64,000 bases of DNA, taken from the NCBI RefSeq assembly GCF_011397635.1, contig NC_064770.1:27669603-27733602 (forward strand), given 5' to 3'. The notes under the pieces were generated by a model, which did no database searches, was not told the DNA's origin, and saw nothing but the letters and a program-made list of their open reading frames with translations. The DNA is from Epinephelus fuscoguttatus. Taxonomy: Eukaryota; Chordata; Actinopteri; Perciformes; Serranidae. Of this stretch, positions 1 through 10,910 are shown piece after piece. The position numbers were made by a program, and so were the translations under genes. The number at the start of each line of letters is the position of its first letter. The stretch's first letter is position 1.

Positions 1-1
1 A

Positions 2-331
2 GTTGAGTTGATTCAAAACACACATTAAATATGGCTTAATAGAGACAATTTCAAACACAAGTACACAAATCAGCTTCACTATAACTCGCAGCATTCACAG
101 TTAAACACTTGTCTTTATCTGGACACTTTTTCCCCACAAATGCAACATGCTAATGTTTTTAGCATGAGCCTATGGCATTTTGCATTGTATAAATGAGCCT
201 AGCGTCTAACTGACATTTCCTCTCCTCAACAGAAGTCAGGGACAACAGCAACATTTAACAAAGGTAACGTTACAAAATTCGGCTCCATTACAACTCACAA
301 GGTTTACTGACAAAACAACTGTCTTATTGCA
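2..331 (+). repeat. Dispersed repeat, copy 1
   Basis: Nearly identical to 7569-7891 in the same orientation, starting at GTTGATTCAAAACACACATT and running to the ACTGTCTTA near its end. A run such as CTTCACTATAACTCGCAGCA is shared exactly. Family unknown; no coding capacity seen. It may begin before the window. Confidence 0.8.
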
Positions 332-1862
332 GTTAAAAAGATAATTATTGGCTACCGGGGGAGGAAACTAAACTCAGTCAAATAATGTACAACTCTTTAC
401 TCAGCCTTCATATTACGGGTGTATGTGTGTCACCATGGGTCTTGCAGGTTAAGCAGATACTGGATGAATGTGGCTTGTCTCACCTCTGGCTCACAAAAGC
501 GTAACATCAACTGGTTAAAACTAACTGTTGAACAAAGGCTAAAAGGCCAGTTTATACAAAAGTGGCAATGTGAGTTCACAAGTATGACATCAAGCGACAA
601 GTGATATATATGTCGAAATTAAACAAGAGTTTAAACTGGAGGTGTATCTGCTGCATGAAAACCAAAAGTACAGACAGGATATTTGTAATTTTAGAGACAA
701 TAAAACCAGAATTCCTAAAGTCACAGGGAGACATAAAGGGCTAGACAGAAACCAGAGGATCTGCAACCTCTGTGATGATAATCATCAGGTAGATGAGTAT
801 CAAATTTTGTCTTAATGTCTTAATGTGAGCTTAATGACTTCCAGATAAAAGGTATTTGCCAAAGTATTATTTAAACTGTCTAATTAATTTTGTTATTACA
901 ATCAGATAAGCCAAAAGTCATTTGTAAACTAGGTGCTTTTTTGAAGAATGTCCTTCCTTTGTTTAAGTAACATTAGTTGTACTTTAGCCATGCTGTGTGC
1001 CATTCTGTTATTGTATGTGATGTTTGGACTACATACCACTACATACATAATGATGTAATAACTGTGTTTTCATTATATCACCAGAGCGAGGGGAACTGAA
1101 ACAATAGACAAATGGATGTGGGACGCACACTGGGATGGTTGGAAGAGCATCCAAACACATGAGGACGCGACTGACAAGAAGCTTATTCATCCAAAGCCAT
1201 GAAGGCTGAGAAAGAAAATATTCTGACATAAAGCCTTGGACACATTTATTGCAAGCGAGCACATTTCAGTAAATGTGATCAGCGCTGATGTGGTTTGCTG
1301 TGTAAAACATTCAGGCTAAGTCTGTAAAAGCAATGTTGATAACACATCTCAGATGAAAGGTCTGGAGCATTTACTGCTACTGGGTCACTGAAGAATGGTC
1401 CCACTGGGCCTAATTATAGCGAGATATCAGGCTCCCCTGCTGTGTGTGAATACTGTATTATACGTCTGTAGGCATGTGTGCATGTGTGCTGGTTCTCTTT
1501 GATTATGCTATCAGCGAAAACAGGACAAGATGTGGTCTCATGCTTGATGTGTACAAACCATAGACTGTATATAAAAATGAACAACGCGTCTCCACTTCCT
1601 CCCACTGTGCAAAAATGAAGCCAAAATAGCTTTGATATCCCATCTTGTGCTTTTGGAGTCCACACAGTAGCGAGCAATGATATCGAGTTCCCGCACATAC
1701 ATCCAACCAAATTTCAAGCAGCACCACTGGTTGCAAGCACACAACTGACACACACAGCTGTCAATCATGACGTCACACCCACTTTTTATAGCATCAAATA
1801 ACTAATTGACAACTTGAACAAACATCTGCGTGGTAAGAACTACCTAAAATGACAGAAAGCAT
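332..1862. other. No gene seen
   Basis: AT-rich sequence with only short ORFs that overlap each other in several frames and have no recognisable motifs. I see no RNA gene or clear repeat boundaries. Confidence 0.5.
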
Positions 1863-2330
1863 CCATCCATCCATTTTCAACTGCTTATCCGAAGCCGGGT
1901 AGCAGGAGCAGCAAGCCGAGCAGAGCATTCCAGACATCCCTCTCCCCAGCAAAGCTTCCAGCTCCTCCTGGGGGACCCCAAGGCGTTCCCAGGCCACATG
2001 AGATATGTAATCCCTCCAGTATGTTCTGGGTCTGCCCCGGGGCCTCCTACCAGTGGGACATGTCCCATACACCTCTAACAGGAGGCATTCTTTCGGTCAC
2101 TACCCAGAGCTCATGACCATAGGTGAGGGTTGGGATGTAGATGGACCAGAAAATCGAAAGCTTTGCCCTCTGGCTCAGGTATTCTCCAACACAACAGTCC
2201 AGCACAGCACCGCGTAAAAGACCTCGAGATACTTGAACTCCCTCGCTTGGGGCAAAAACTCACTCCCCACTCCCCTGGAGGGGGCAACAGCAGACAGCCA
2301 TGCTGGAGGTCCCCCCAGCATGCACATCGA
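1863..2330 (-). pseudogene. LINE retrotransposon 3' fragment (degenerate)
   Basis: Reading the minus strand gives TGRRPRGRPRTYWRDYISHV then WERLGVPQEELEALLG, the same C-terminal region as the LINE at 5878-6918. Further upstream (minus) a frameshifted EFKYLEV corresponds to its EFKYLG block. The 3' end (low coordinate) finishes in a short (ATCC)n run at 1861-1873, typical of this LINE type. Frameshifts and internal deletion make it dead. Confidence 0.75.
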
Positions 2331-2888
2331 CTGGCCGGTTTCCCACCCACTAACACGAAGGGAACAGGGTTTGTTGTCTATCAGCAGCCAGCCACCAGGG
2401 GGTGATGAAGATGCTTTGGGTATACTTTCAGGAAGCTGTAATGTCATCCATCTCCACTAGAGTTCACTAGAGACTTCGCTGGCTGACCAACTAACTGAAC
2501 CAGGTGATCTGTAGATAGCATTTTGTAAGCTGGCTATGGAGACACAACATGTAAATTAGACAGCTTTGAAGCTACTGAGGGTCACGTTTCTCTTCTTTTA
2601 GTCACAGCTAACAGCCTCCCGTCATTCAACGCTAGCACCAAGCTAGCACATACCAAACCAGTCTAAATGCACAGAGACTTAACTAATGAATCTATCAGAC
2701 ACTCTGTGAAATGGCAGATGAGTTTGCCCCCAAATCCAGAATGTGTAGTTGACTCATGGCATGCTACATTTTTTTGGACGGGGGCGTTATCTTGTGTGGA
2801 CCGCACTGTGCTACCTGTACCTGTAGAGAGTGCCCCAGGAATGAGCTCCTAAAACCTAGAAACGAGTCAGCATTTTGCGTTCCTGGTT
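2331..2888. other. No gene seen
   Basis: Only short overlapping ORFs; nothing recognisable. Confidence 0.45.
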
Positions 2889-3330
2889 CCCTCGTCTCTA
2901 AGTCAGTGGGTTTTTGGAATGGGCATGTTAGGTTAGACGGCTGAAACAAGGTCTATGGTTAACACTTAAGAGACTTTCAGGTTTTGTCCTTCAGCATAAA
3001 AGACATCAGTAAATACCCCACTCCTGGATTTTGAAGCTTTTATGTGTCTTTAAAAAGGTGGTTGCTAACAAGTGGCTAAATGAGACTACAGAGCATCATC
3101 ACGCCAAGCACAGCTTTACAGCCTTGTTGTGGTGGCGATGTTAAACCATGCGATCATGGTGTAGTTCAATAATAGGCTAATGTTAGCTTTTTGCATCGGG
3201 TGATTGCATTTAGGCTTCAATCATCATAAAAGAGGTGTTAAATTGTGAAGATTATCTTGTTGAACAAAACATGTAAGTACCATAATCATGTTTTCGCCAT
3301 AGAGCTGAATTTCTACAATAATCCAAATCT
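2889..3330 (+). repeat. Dispersed repeat, family B copy 1 (interrupted by a SINE)
   Basis: Matches 22544-22961 in the same orientation; shared blocks include GCTAACAAGTGGCTAAATGAGA and AACAAAACATGTAAGTA. The SINE at 3331-3525 is inserted near its right end. No coding capacity. Confidence 0.75.
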
Positions 3331-3525
3331 TGGGGCGTCGATGGCTTAGTGGTAGAGCAGGCGCCCCATGTACAAGGCTGTTGCCGCAGCGGCCTGGGTT
3401 CGACTCCAGCTGGTGGCCCTTTGCTGCATGTCACTCCCCTTCTCTCTCCCCCTTTCACACTTGTCTGTCCTATCCATTAAAGGCAAAAATGCCCAAAAAA
3501 ATATCTTTAAAAAAAAAACAAACAA
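3331..3525 (+). mobile_element. tRNA-derived SINE with perfect 16-bp target duplication
   Basis: The head carries a pol III A box (TGGCTTAGTGGTAGAGC) and B box (GGTTCGACTCC), both matching consensus, followed by a tRNA-unrelated body and an A-rich tail. It is flanked by identical 16-base direct repeats, ACAATAATCCAAATCT at 3315-3330 and 3526-3541. The intact duplication and tail suggest a fairly recent retroposition. The tRNA-like fold is not a functional tRNA gene. Confidence 0.92.
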
Positions 3526-3541
3526 ACAATAATCCAAATCT

Positions 3542-4087
3542 AATGGAATATTTTCATAGGCTTTTTGATGAGGTAACCAGGGCGACTGTTATTCTCATGT
3601 CGGCCTACAGAAGGACGTACTCCCTGAAGCACTCTATTTGGACAAAATAATCATGATAAACAGTATAGATCTATATAGCAGCCCAGGGCTGGATTATAGA
3701 CCAAGGTGCACTGACTCCACTCACATATGCCGACATTGTGAAGAATCTGGTTTTTGGACTAAGTGCATATTTGGTAATAGAGTAAACATAGCGCACCTCA
3801 TGAGATGGAGCTGCCGTTCCTGTGTTACAGGAATTAGTACCTGTATCGAAAATTTCACAATGTAATCCCTTACATTGCTTCATACAGAACAAAGTCCCAC
3901 GTCACTGTTATGTATTACAAAGTAATGTGTCCCTGCCCGACCCTGGTCATGGAGCATGAGTGTGTGTGTTTGTTGTGTTCTCTACACTACGTCAGAGTTC
4001 AAAGCCAGTTAACTGACAATGCGACAGCCATTATGAGCTCATTTGCAAGCAACTTTAACAGTGAAACTTTTGATGTGAGAAGGTCAT
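3542..4087. other. No gene seen
   Basis: Unique-looking AT-rich sequence leading into a CA microsatellite. Confidence 0.45.
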
Positions 4088-4142
<55 letters not shown>

Positions 4143-4148
4143 ACACAC
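4088..4148. repeat. (CA)n microsatellite
   Basis: About 60 bases of nearly pure CA dinucleotide with one ATAC interruption. Confidence 0.98.
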
Positions 4149-5798
4149 TGTCCTTTGTCTGACAAAATCAGCCCTTCCATTTTAAAACACTCAAAGAAGT
4201 ACCAGTGTCTCTAATAGCGCCCGTGTCCTTCCCTTCATCTCCCAGAGGATCCTCTTTTTTCTATTTCACACTTAGCTGCAGATAATTCAGAGCAGTCACA
4301 CACCAACAGCAGACTGATATTTCTTGTCCCGTCCCTGACGGCAGCTGATCTCTGCCTCCACTCGGCTGGGTCATACTAGGGCGACTGTCCCCATCCCAAA
4401 ACAGAAACAATGTGAAATCCCTGAGTGACTCTGTGTGATGTTGGTTTGGGATTAGAACATTTTGTCCCAAGCATCCCTTTATCCCCACCCCCTCCCTCTC
4501 TGTGTCTCTTTTTTGGCCACTCCCCGCCCTCTCTCTCATGCTGTGTCACTTCTGTTTGGATTTTCTATTTTCTGCGTGCCTCTATCATTCTTATTTATAA
4601 TGAATGTTTGAGTGAAACTAAAACCAATTATGCCTCATTTTTTGCCTCCCGGTGTTCACCTTTGCCCATGCAGGCTAGAACCCACAATTCCCTATCTCCA
4701 TTGTCTCTTAATGTCTGTCCAAATTCAAACTGTTTTGTCCATAAACAGAGGAAACGGACCAAGAAGAAGTGTGTGTGTGCATAAAACGTTTGTGTATGCA
4801 CGTATCACATGTGTGCATGACATGAATCAACACCAGGCTGGTGGTGTGACATCTCATTAAAGAGACAGTCTGCCTGCAAAGACTGGCAGCACATCTAAAT
4901 TTCCCAAACTGAAAGCCTCCAGCGTAGTTTGCGGGGGAAGAAGTGCTTTCAATGCATTGTTTTATTCAATGCATACAGTTCCCTGTGTGTTTATGTGTTA
5001 GAATATGTGCATATATATGGATGTCATGGTGGATGATTGCTTGCAGCCTGTGGCTAGTTTTCAAGCCATATTTTACAATCTGCATGGCACATACACACAT
5101 AAATGTTACTGAAATAAATGCAAAAGCTGGTGAGTGGAGAAGTACAGTACATTTTTTCATAATAATGGCATATTTTACTGGTAAGTTGGGAGGGGTTTGT
5201 TTTTAGGTCAGCATGAACTGGAGTCTCAGGATCCTTAACTGGCTGTCAGCACTGTGAATCCATTAATTTCCACGTCATTATTATGTATTTGTGGTGAGCT
5301 GCACGTCGTGACATGTACAATTACATGTTTAAATTTCAAGTGGGACTCGATGCACTAGTTGCTCTATATTTGATAATTAGAAGGCACAGGTTTGTTCAGA
5401 GCGTCAGAAAATTGCTATTCCTCTTCAATAGCATGGTTGTTATTCACGCTAAACACTGTGCATGGAGGATGTTATAAGTGAATCTTGCACGGTTGTAATG
5501 ACACTGCCACTCTATTACTTGTGTTTCCTTATCATCGCACATTAAAAAAAGAAAGCAAGTTTGAAACTGTTGCAGCTTTGTTTCACTCCAACGGTATTTT
5601 AGATGCTGTGGTCTCAAACAACTGAATCATTTGTCTAGAGGAATAAAAAAGAGCAACACTTTTTGGTTGTAAATAAGACGCTGCTGGAGTTCCAGTTCTT
5701 GTATAAAAGGGTGCAATGTGTTGTTGAATATATTCCTGCTGGTATTAGTGATATCATACATCAAAGTTCATCATGGCACTGTAAATAGGCATAGTCAT
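4149..5798. other. No gene seen
   Basis: Contains a CT-rich tract at about 4466-4545 and AT-rich sequence. ORFs here are short and unconvincing. Confidence 0.45.
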
Positions 5799-7055
5799 TC
5801 AGAGTGTAAGATTTAGTGGCATATAGGGGGAAGGATCGCAGATTACAACCAGATGAAACTTCTTCTGGTTTGAATTCCGTCCGTACTCGTCGTCCTCCGC
5901 TTATCCGGGTCCCGGTCGCGGGGGCAGTAGCCTCAGCAAAGAAGCCCAGACAGTCCTCTCCCCAGCCACTTCCGTCAGCTCTTCCGAGGGAACCCCAAGG
6001 CCTTACCAGGCCAGCCGGGCAATGTAATCCCTCCAGCGTGTCCTGGGGCAGCCCCGAGGTCTCCTCCTGGTTGGACATGCCCGAAACACCTCCCAAGGGA
6101 GGCGTCTGGAAGGCATCCTTACTAGATGCCCGAACCACCTCAACTGGCTCCTCTCAATGTGAAGGAGCAGTGGCTCTACTCCGAGTCCCTCCCGGATGTC
6201 TGAGCTCCTCACCCTATCTCTAAGGCTGAGCCCAGCCACCCTGCGGGGGAAACTCATTTCAGCCGCTTGTACTCGCGATCTCGTTCTTTCGGTCACTACC
6301 CAGAGCTCGTGACCATAGGTGGGGGTTGGAACGTAGATCCACCGGTAAATCGAGAGCTTCGCTTTTTGGCTAAGCTCCCTCTTCACCACAACGGACCGGT
6401 TAAGCGTCTGCATCACTGCTGATGCTGCTCCAATCCGCCTGTCAATCTCCCACTCCATCCTACCCTCACTCATGAACAAGATCCCGAGATACTTAAACTC
6501 CTCCACCTGAGGAAGGACCTCCCCCCCGACCTGGAGAGGGCAATCCACCCTTTTCTGGCTGAGGACCATGGCCTCAGACTTGGAGGTGCTGATTCTCATC
6601 CCAGCCGCTTCACACTCGGCTGCGAACCGTCCCAGCAAGAGCCCGAGGTCACTGTTCGATGGGGCTAGGAGAACCACGTCATCCACAAAAAGCAGAGACA
6701 AGATCCTCCTGTCACTGAACCTGACACCCTCCACCACTCGGCTGCGCCTAGAAATTCTGTCCATGAAAGTTATGAACAGAACTGGTGACAAAGGGCGGCC
6801 CCGGCGGAGTCCAACCCTCACCGGGAACAGGTCCGACTTACAGCGGGCCACGCGACTCTCACTCCTTCGGTACAGGGACTGGATGGCCCTTAGCAAGGGG
6901 CCACCAACCCCAGCCCCTGTTCAGTGTTTATCATTCTGGAGGTTTTTACCAGGAGCCGAATTATCCGCAGAAGTTTCTTCCTTTCTATAACAAACAGACG
7001 GGTGATTAAAACTGACAAAAACCCTGAATAAAGTAGTTTCACAGTACACATCAGT
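5799..7055. mobile_element. TTAA-type MITE copy split by a LINE insertion
   Basis: The left part (5799-5877; GTGTAAGATTTAGTGGCAT through GAATTCC) and right part (about 6919-7055; TTCAGTGTTTATCATTCTGG onward) match adjacent parts of the intact family copy at 18919-19902, where GAATTCC runs directly into TTCAGTGTT. The LINE at 5878-6918 interrupts exactly there. The right end of the MITE is not clearly resolved. Confidence 0.7.
5878..6918 (-). pseudogene. LINE retrotransposon, 5'-truncated reverse transcriptase region
   Basis: A 297-codon open frame (6896-6003) encodes the C-terminal half of a non-LTR reverse transcriptase: GRPLSPVLFITFMDRI, the catalytic FVDDVVLLA box (variant of YxDD), GMRISTSKSEAM, and EFKYLGILF, then a downstream RWRDYIARLAW segment. 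Frame breaks follow towards the 3' end. The endonuclease and N-terminal RT are missing, so this is a 5'-truncated dead copy. I do not assign a clade. Confidence 0.88.
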
Positions 7056-7568
7056 GTTTTTGTGATGCTGTTTGGCATGTTGGAGACAGGAGGCCTGCCC
7101 AACACATGCACAAACAATCAGACCAGACGATGTAAACCAGTAAAAACACTTAATAAAGCAGTGTCATGTTACAAATCAGTGTCTTTCCTAGGGATGAGCG
7201 AGTATGTGATTATCTGTATCTGTCTCTATATGTTTGACCAACAAAATTATCTGTATCCGTATCTGTACTCTGAATGGGTGTGGCCTGATCTGAAGTTGTT
7301 ATTTTAAGCCTGAAATTGATATGGGCTGATCAGAAGTTGCTGGAGATTAAACACGACTACCCAAATCAGGATTTCCCCTTATCATGACTACAGGTGACAC
7401 ATTTTATGCAGGATTTATACTTGTGCGTGAGCTCTATACAGAGCCTGCACCCCAGCCTACGCCCTTGTGAGCATTTATACTTGTGCAGTGGTGTGTCTGT
7501 GGCACTCTGCAGTTATGCCTCCAAACCACTAGTTGGCAGTGGAGTTTCTATGAAGTGCTGTAAAGTTT
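7056..7568. other. No gene seen; repeat-like fragments
   Basis: Contains a second short run of the MITE family (TAAACCAGTAAAAACACTTAATAAA region) and a segment starting TAGGGATGAGCGAGTA that looks like another MITE end. Boundaries unclear. Confidence 0.4.
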
Positions 7569-7980
7569 AGTTGATTCAAAACACACATTAAACATGGCTT
7601 AATAGAGACAATTTCAAACACAAGTACACAAATCAGCTTCACTATAACTCGCAGCATTCACAGACAAACACTTGTCTTTATCTGGACACATTTTCCCCAC
7701 AAATACAACATGCTAACGTTATTAGCACAAGCCTATGGCATTTTACACTGTATACATTAGCCTAGCAGCTAGCCAATTTTTCCTCTACTCAACTGAAGCC
7801 AGAGATAACAGCAACATTTAACAAAGGTAACGTTACAAAATTCGGCACCATAACAACTCACAAGGTTCACTGACAAAACAACTGTCTTACACTAAACATG
7901 TTTTCCAAACAAATACAACATGCTAACGTTATTAGCACAAGCCTATGGCATTTTACATTATATAAATTAGCCTACACACT
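7569..7980 (+). repeat. Dispersed repeat, copy 2, with internal partial duplication
   Basis: 7569-7891 matches 2-331. The segment AACATGCTAACGTTATTAGC with its flanks at about 7694-7770 recurs at about 7905-7975, so an internal duplication is present. Confidence 0.75.
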
Positions 7981-8040
7981 CATCTGTGAAATGAAAGTAA
8001 ATAAAAGCTTCCAGGTAACCAGGAAGTAAGGGGTCCATGT

Positions 8041-8700
8041 CATTGGTTCAACAGCTCATTGGTTCGACATCCCATTAGTCCGACTGTCTGCGGTGCTGAA
8101 CGGCTCGCGGAGGGCGTATGGTGCGCCGCGACCGGCTTGAGGCGGAGCAGGCTCACGGCTTACGCCAGGGCCACACTGCCCGCGGAAGCGCAGCGCACCG
8201 AAATTCTCGCACGCGCCGGAGCACCTTCATTCACATCAGACGCGCATTTCTCCACGCCGTCGACAAGCGATTCTGCTCCCAGCTCTTGTTTTTCACTGCC
8301 TGGCTTGTCAGATTCGCTCGCGGCTCGTGCAGAAAATAGACCAGACGCCGAACTGATCGCTGCAAATCGTGAGCCTGCCGCGGAGCTTCCCGGCGCGGCG
8401 CGGCCAGTGTGGACGACACAGTCGGTTAACATGGGCGCCGAAAGGAAACTGCCTTCTCTTCTCGGCGCTTCGAGGCTATTCGCGGCGCTTCCGCGGGCGG
8501 TGTGGCCCTAGCGTTATGTGTTTGTCACTTTCTTTTTTATTTTAACCCACACCATGATCTTTTCCTGACCCTAACCAAGTGGTTTTTGTGCCTAAACCTA
8601 ACCAGACCTTAACCACAGGGCATCATGATGATTTCGGAACGGACATAGGAACAATGAGTTTAATATGGTTGGAACAATGGGCTGTCGAACCAATGGGCAG
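8041..8700. mobile_element. MITE with CATTGGTTCGACA-type inverted ends
   Basis: The left end carries CATTGGTTCGACATCCCATT and the right end GGGCTGTCGAACCAATGGGC, inverted counterparts. No transposase. A second, GC-rich element (8166-8510) lies inside. Confidence 0.6.
8166..8510. mobile_element. GC-rich MITE with about 26-bp inverted ends
   Basis: Left end CAGGGCCACACTGCCCGCGG and right end (reverse complement) TAGGGCCACACCGCCCGCGG match at 18 of 20 and continue GAAGCGC. The element is unusually GC- and CpG-rich compared with its surroundings and contains no transposase. Long open frames here reflect the GC richness. A clean target duplication is not visible. Confidence 0.75.
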
Positions 8701-9625
8701 TTCCCGAAGTAAGACCCAGAGTCTGCAGTCATATGATAGAAAGGCTGCATTTCCCATTTTTAAATAAACCTAAAATAACGCTAATATCAAAGGTCAAAGG
8801 TCTATCTATCTATCTAGATGTAATAACGTAGGTAGGGTTACAAAAGAGAGGAGATGTGAGAGTTAACAGTGTCCTAGTTTCCCCCTACATTGAGCAGGTA
8901 CTATTTTTAGAAAGCAGAAAGATAAGGGGGGAAAAAGAATCCCCCAGAGTCGACAGCAGCAGTTTTATGTTCTGGACAATTTACACCCTCCTTATGCTAC
9001 GATGACCTTTCTCCCTTCATCGTTCACTCATCCCTACCCCCCTCATACCCTCTGCTCCGCTACGTCCTGTCCTCCCACCATCCTCTTATCCTTACCTTTC
9101 TTGATTATCCCCTATTCCCCTCCCCCCTCCTGCACTTTTATCTGTTCCCCTCGTTTCTGTATTCACTTTTCCTCTCGTTTCATGTTTCATCTTCCTTCCT
9201 CCAACCTGTCTCCTGCTTCTCCTTTTCTGCCAGCACACACTGCCATATTGTTGACCTGTCTTTTGCAAGCAGACCTTCTGTTTTCCCACACACCAGGGCC
9301 GTGATCGCCTATTTAACATCGGGGGGAACCATTTTCAAGAGGAATCGGGGGAATTTTTCCTTTGATAAATTTAAATGCTAAACTGACCAATTTAAAGCAT
9401 TTGAAACTGTAATGTTATACAAAGGGTCAAGCTGTTATTCAGCACTATAAGGCCTACTCACATTCATTTTGATCAAGGTAAAGAATAATAAACAATTTAA
9501 GTCTGATTAAAGTGATTTAATATTTACTTTTGAAATTCCATTGATGACGAGATACCTTTCTCTACTGAGTCTTGTAGCCCAGTACTATTTGAAAATCCAT
9601 GTGTCTTACTCAAAAGCATCCCAGT
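8701..9625. other. No gene; strongly pyrimidine-biased tract
   Basis: 9004-9240 is almost all C and T on the plus strand. No domain is seen in the ORFs it produces. Confidence 0.5.
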
Positions 9626-10089
9626 TAGGGCTGGGCAAAATTATATATCGTTATCAAGATATGAGACTATATATCATCTTAGATTTTGGATATGATTGTA
9701 TCGTGATATGGCATAAACAGTGTTTTTTTCCCTCATTTTAAAGGCTGAAATGCAATAAAGTGATGTAAATTTATCAACTTAACACACTTTATTTGTTTAA
9801 ACACTTCCCTTTACCCACTTAGTCGTTATATCCACAATACTGATGATTGTTGATCAAAAATCTCACTGTGTTAATATTTTCTGAGAAAAAAAAAAACAAT
9901 CATTATCCCTACAACTTTGATGGTATTTTGTCAGAAATATTGAAACATTGTCCTGTTCGATTTTGTCTCCCAGTCCTCGCATTAATTAAAGTCCTTTTGA
10001 GATGTAAAAATATCGAGATGTATATCATGTATCTCGATATAGTCTATAAATATCGTGATATATTTTTCAAGACATATCGGCCAGCCCTA
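9626..10089. mobile_element. hAT-type MITE with 8-bp target duplication
   Basis: Ends TAGGGCTGGGC and (reverse complement) TAGGGCTGGCC are inverted repeats. Flanks ATCCCAGT (9618-9625) and ATCCCAAT (10090-10097) match at 7 of 8, the length expected for hAT. The interior is AT-rich with ATATCG motifs and no transposase. Confidence 0.8.
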
Positions 10090-10097
10090 ATCCCAAT

Positions 10098-10429
10098 ATT
10101 CCAGACTTCTTCATGTGTTCTCAAGCAATTTTTGGAACTTGGATTTACACAGTCTGATGGCTTGTGGTGATCAGAATCAAATATCATTCATCATTATCAA
10201 TTATAATGGACATTTGCTAAATTTGTTTATGATAATGATTACATTTGCTAATGATTATTTCGGATGGTGGTGCATGGCTGCCTTTTGAAGCACTGCATTT
10301 AAAAAAAAAAAAAAAAAAGTTTATACATTTTTTGAACATAATTGAATAGTGGAGGGGATATGTCCCCCCAAATAGTATATTATAACACACTCAGGCTTGA
10401 CATGGTTCTCAGAATCATCAAGGCAGGTG
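10098..10429. other. No gene seen
   Basis: AT-rich, with an A18 run at about 10301-10318. Confidence 0.4.
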
Positions 10430-10910
10430 GTCCTGCTGGAACTGGGTGTGCCCTGGGAAGAGGCGTTTAAGAGGAGGGCCAAGCATGAGGAGCTCACTGA
10501 TGAATGCTGAAGCAATGGATGGAAGGCCTGATACTACCCCATCTAGGTCTTCTGCCAAGGATTTGGCAGCCAGTCCCTCTACAGGGCCCTCAAGTTGCTG
10601 GGGATAAGAGGACCATCAGGAACATCACTGATGCTGCTGAGAGGGCATCGAGATGGCGCTGAATCAAGAGTGGTGATCTGTGGACCACACTAGCTACCTA
10701 GACACTAGTCTCTTACACAGACGCCGATGACGTCAGCACGCTGGCTGACTCTGTCCCATTCCGAAGTAAGAGAGGCTGGTCACGCGAGACTACCTAGACA
10801 CAGACCTGTCAGTCTGACCAACCCTAGCTGGGTCGCCTGGGTGAGGATGTATGATGTTGAAAGACCCAAAACACCAGACGCCAGGTTACGTCACTGATGT
10901 TGTGTCTAGG
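10430..10910 (+). pseudogene. Degenerate LINE fragment
   Basis: Plus-strand reading with frameshifts gives a block resembling the C-terminal peptide of fish LINE polyproteins (GFGSQSLYRALKLLGIRG). No intact frame. The family assignment is from recognition only. Confidence 0.45.

Noticed and set aside
3333-3405. tRNA-like sequence with good A and B boxes
   Set aside because: It is the head of a SINE with tail and target duplications; the cloverleaf is degraded, so no tRNA gene is called.
8059-8511. 150-codon ORF in GC-rich DNA
   Set aside because: Coincides with the GC-rich MITE; open frames occur on both strands, no domain, explained by few stop codons in GC-rich sequence.
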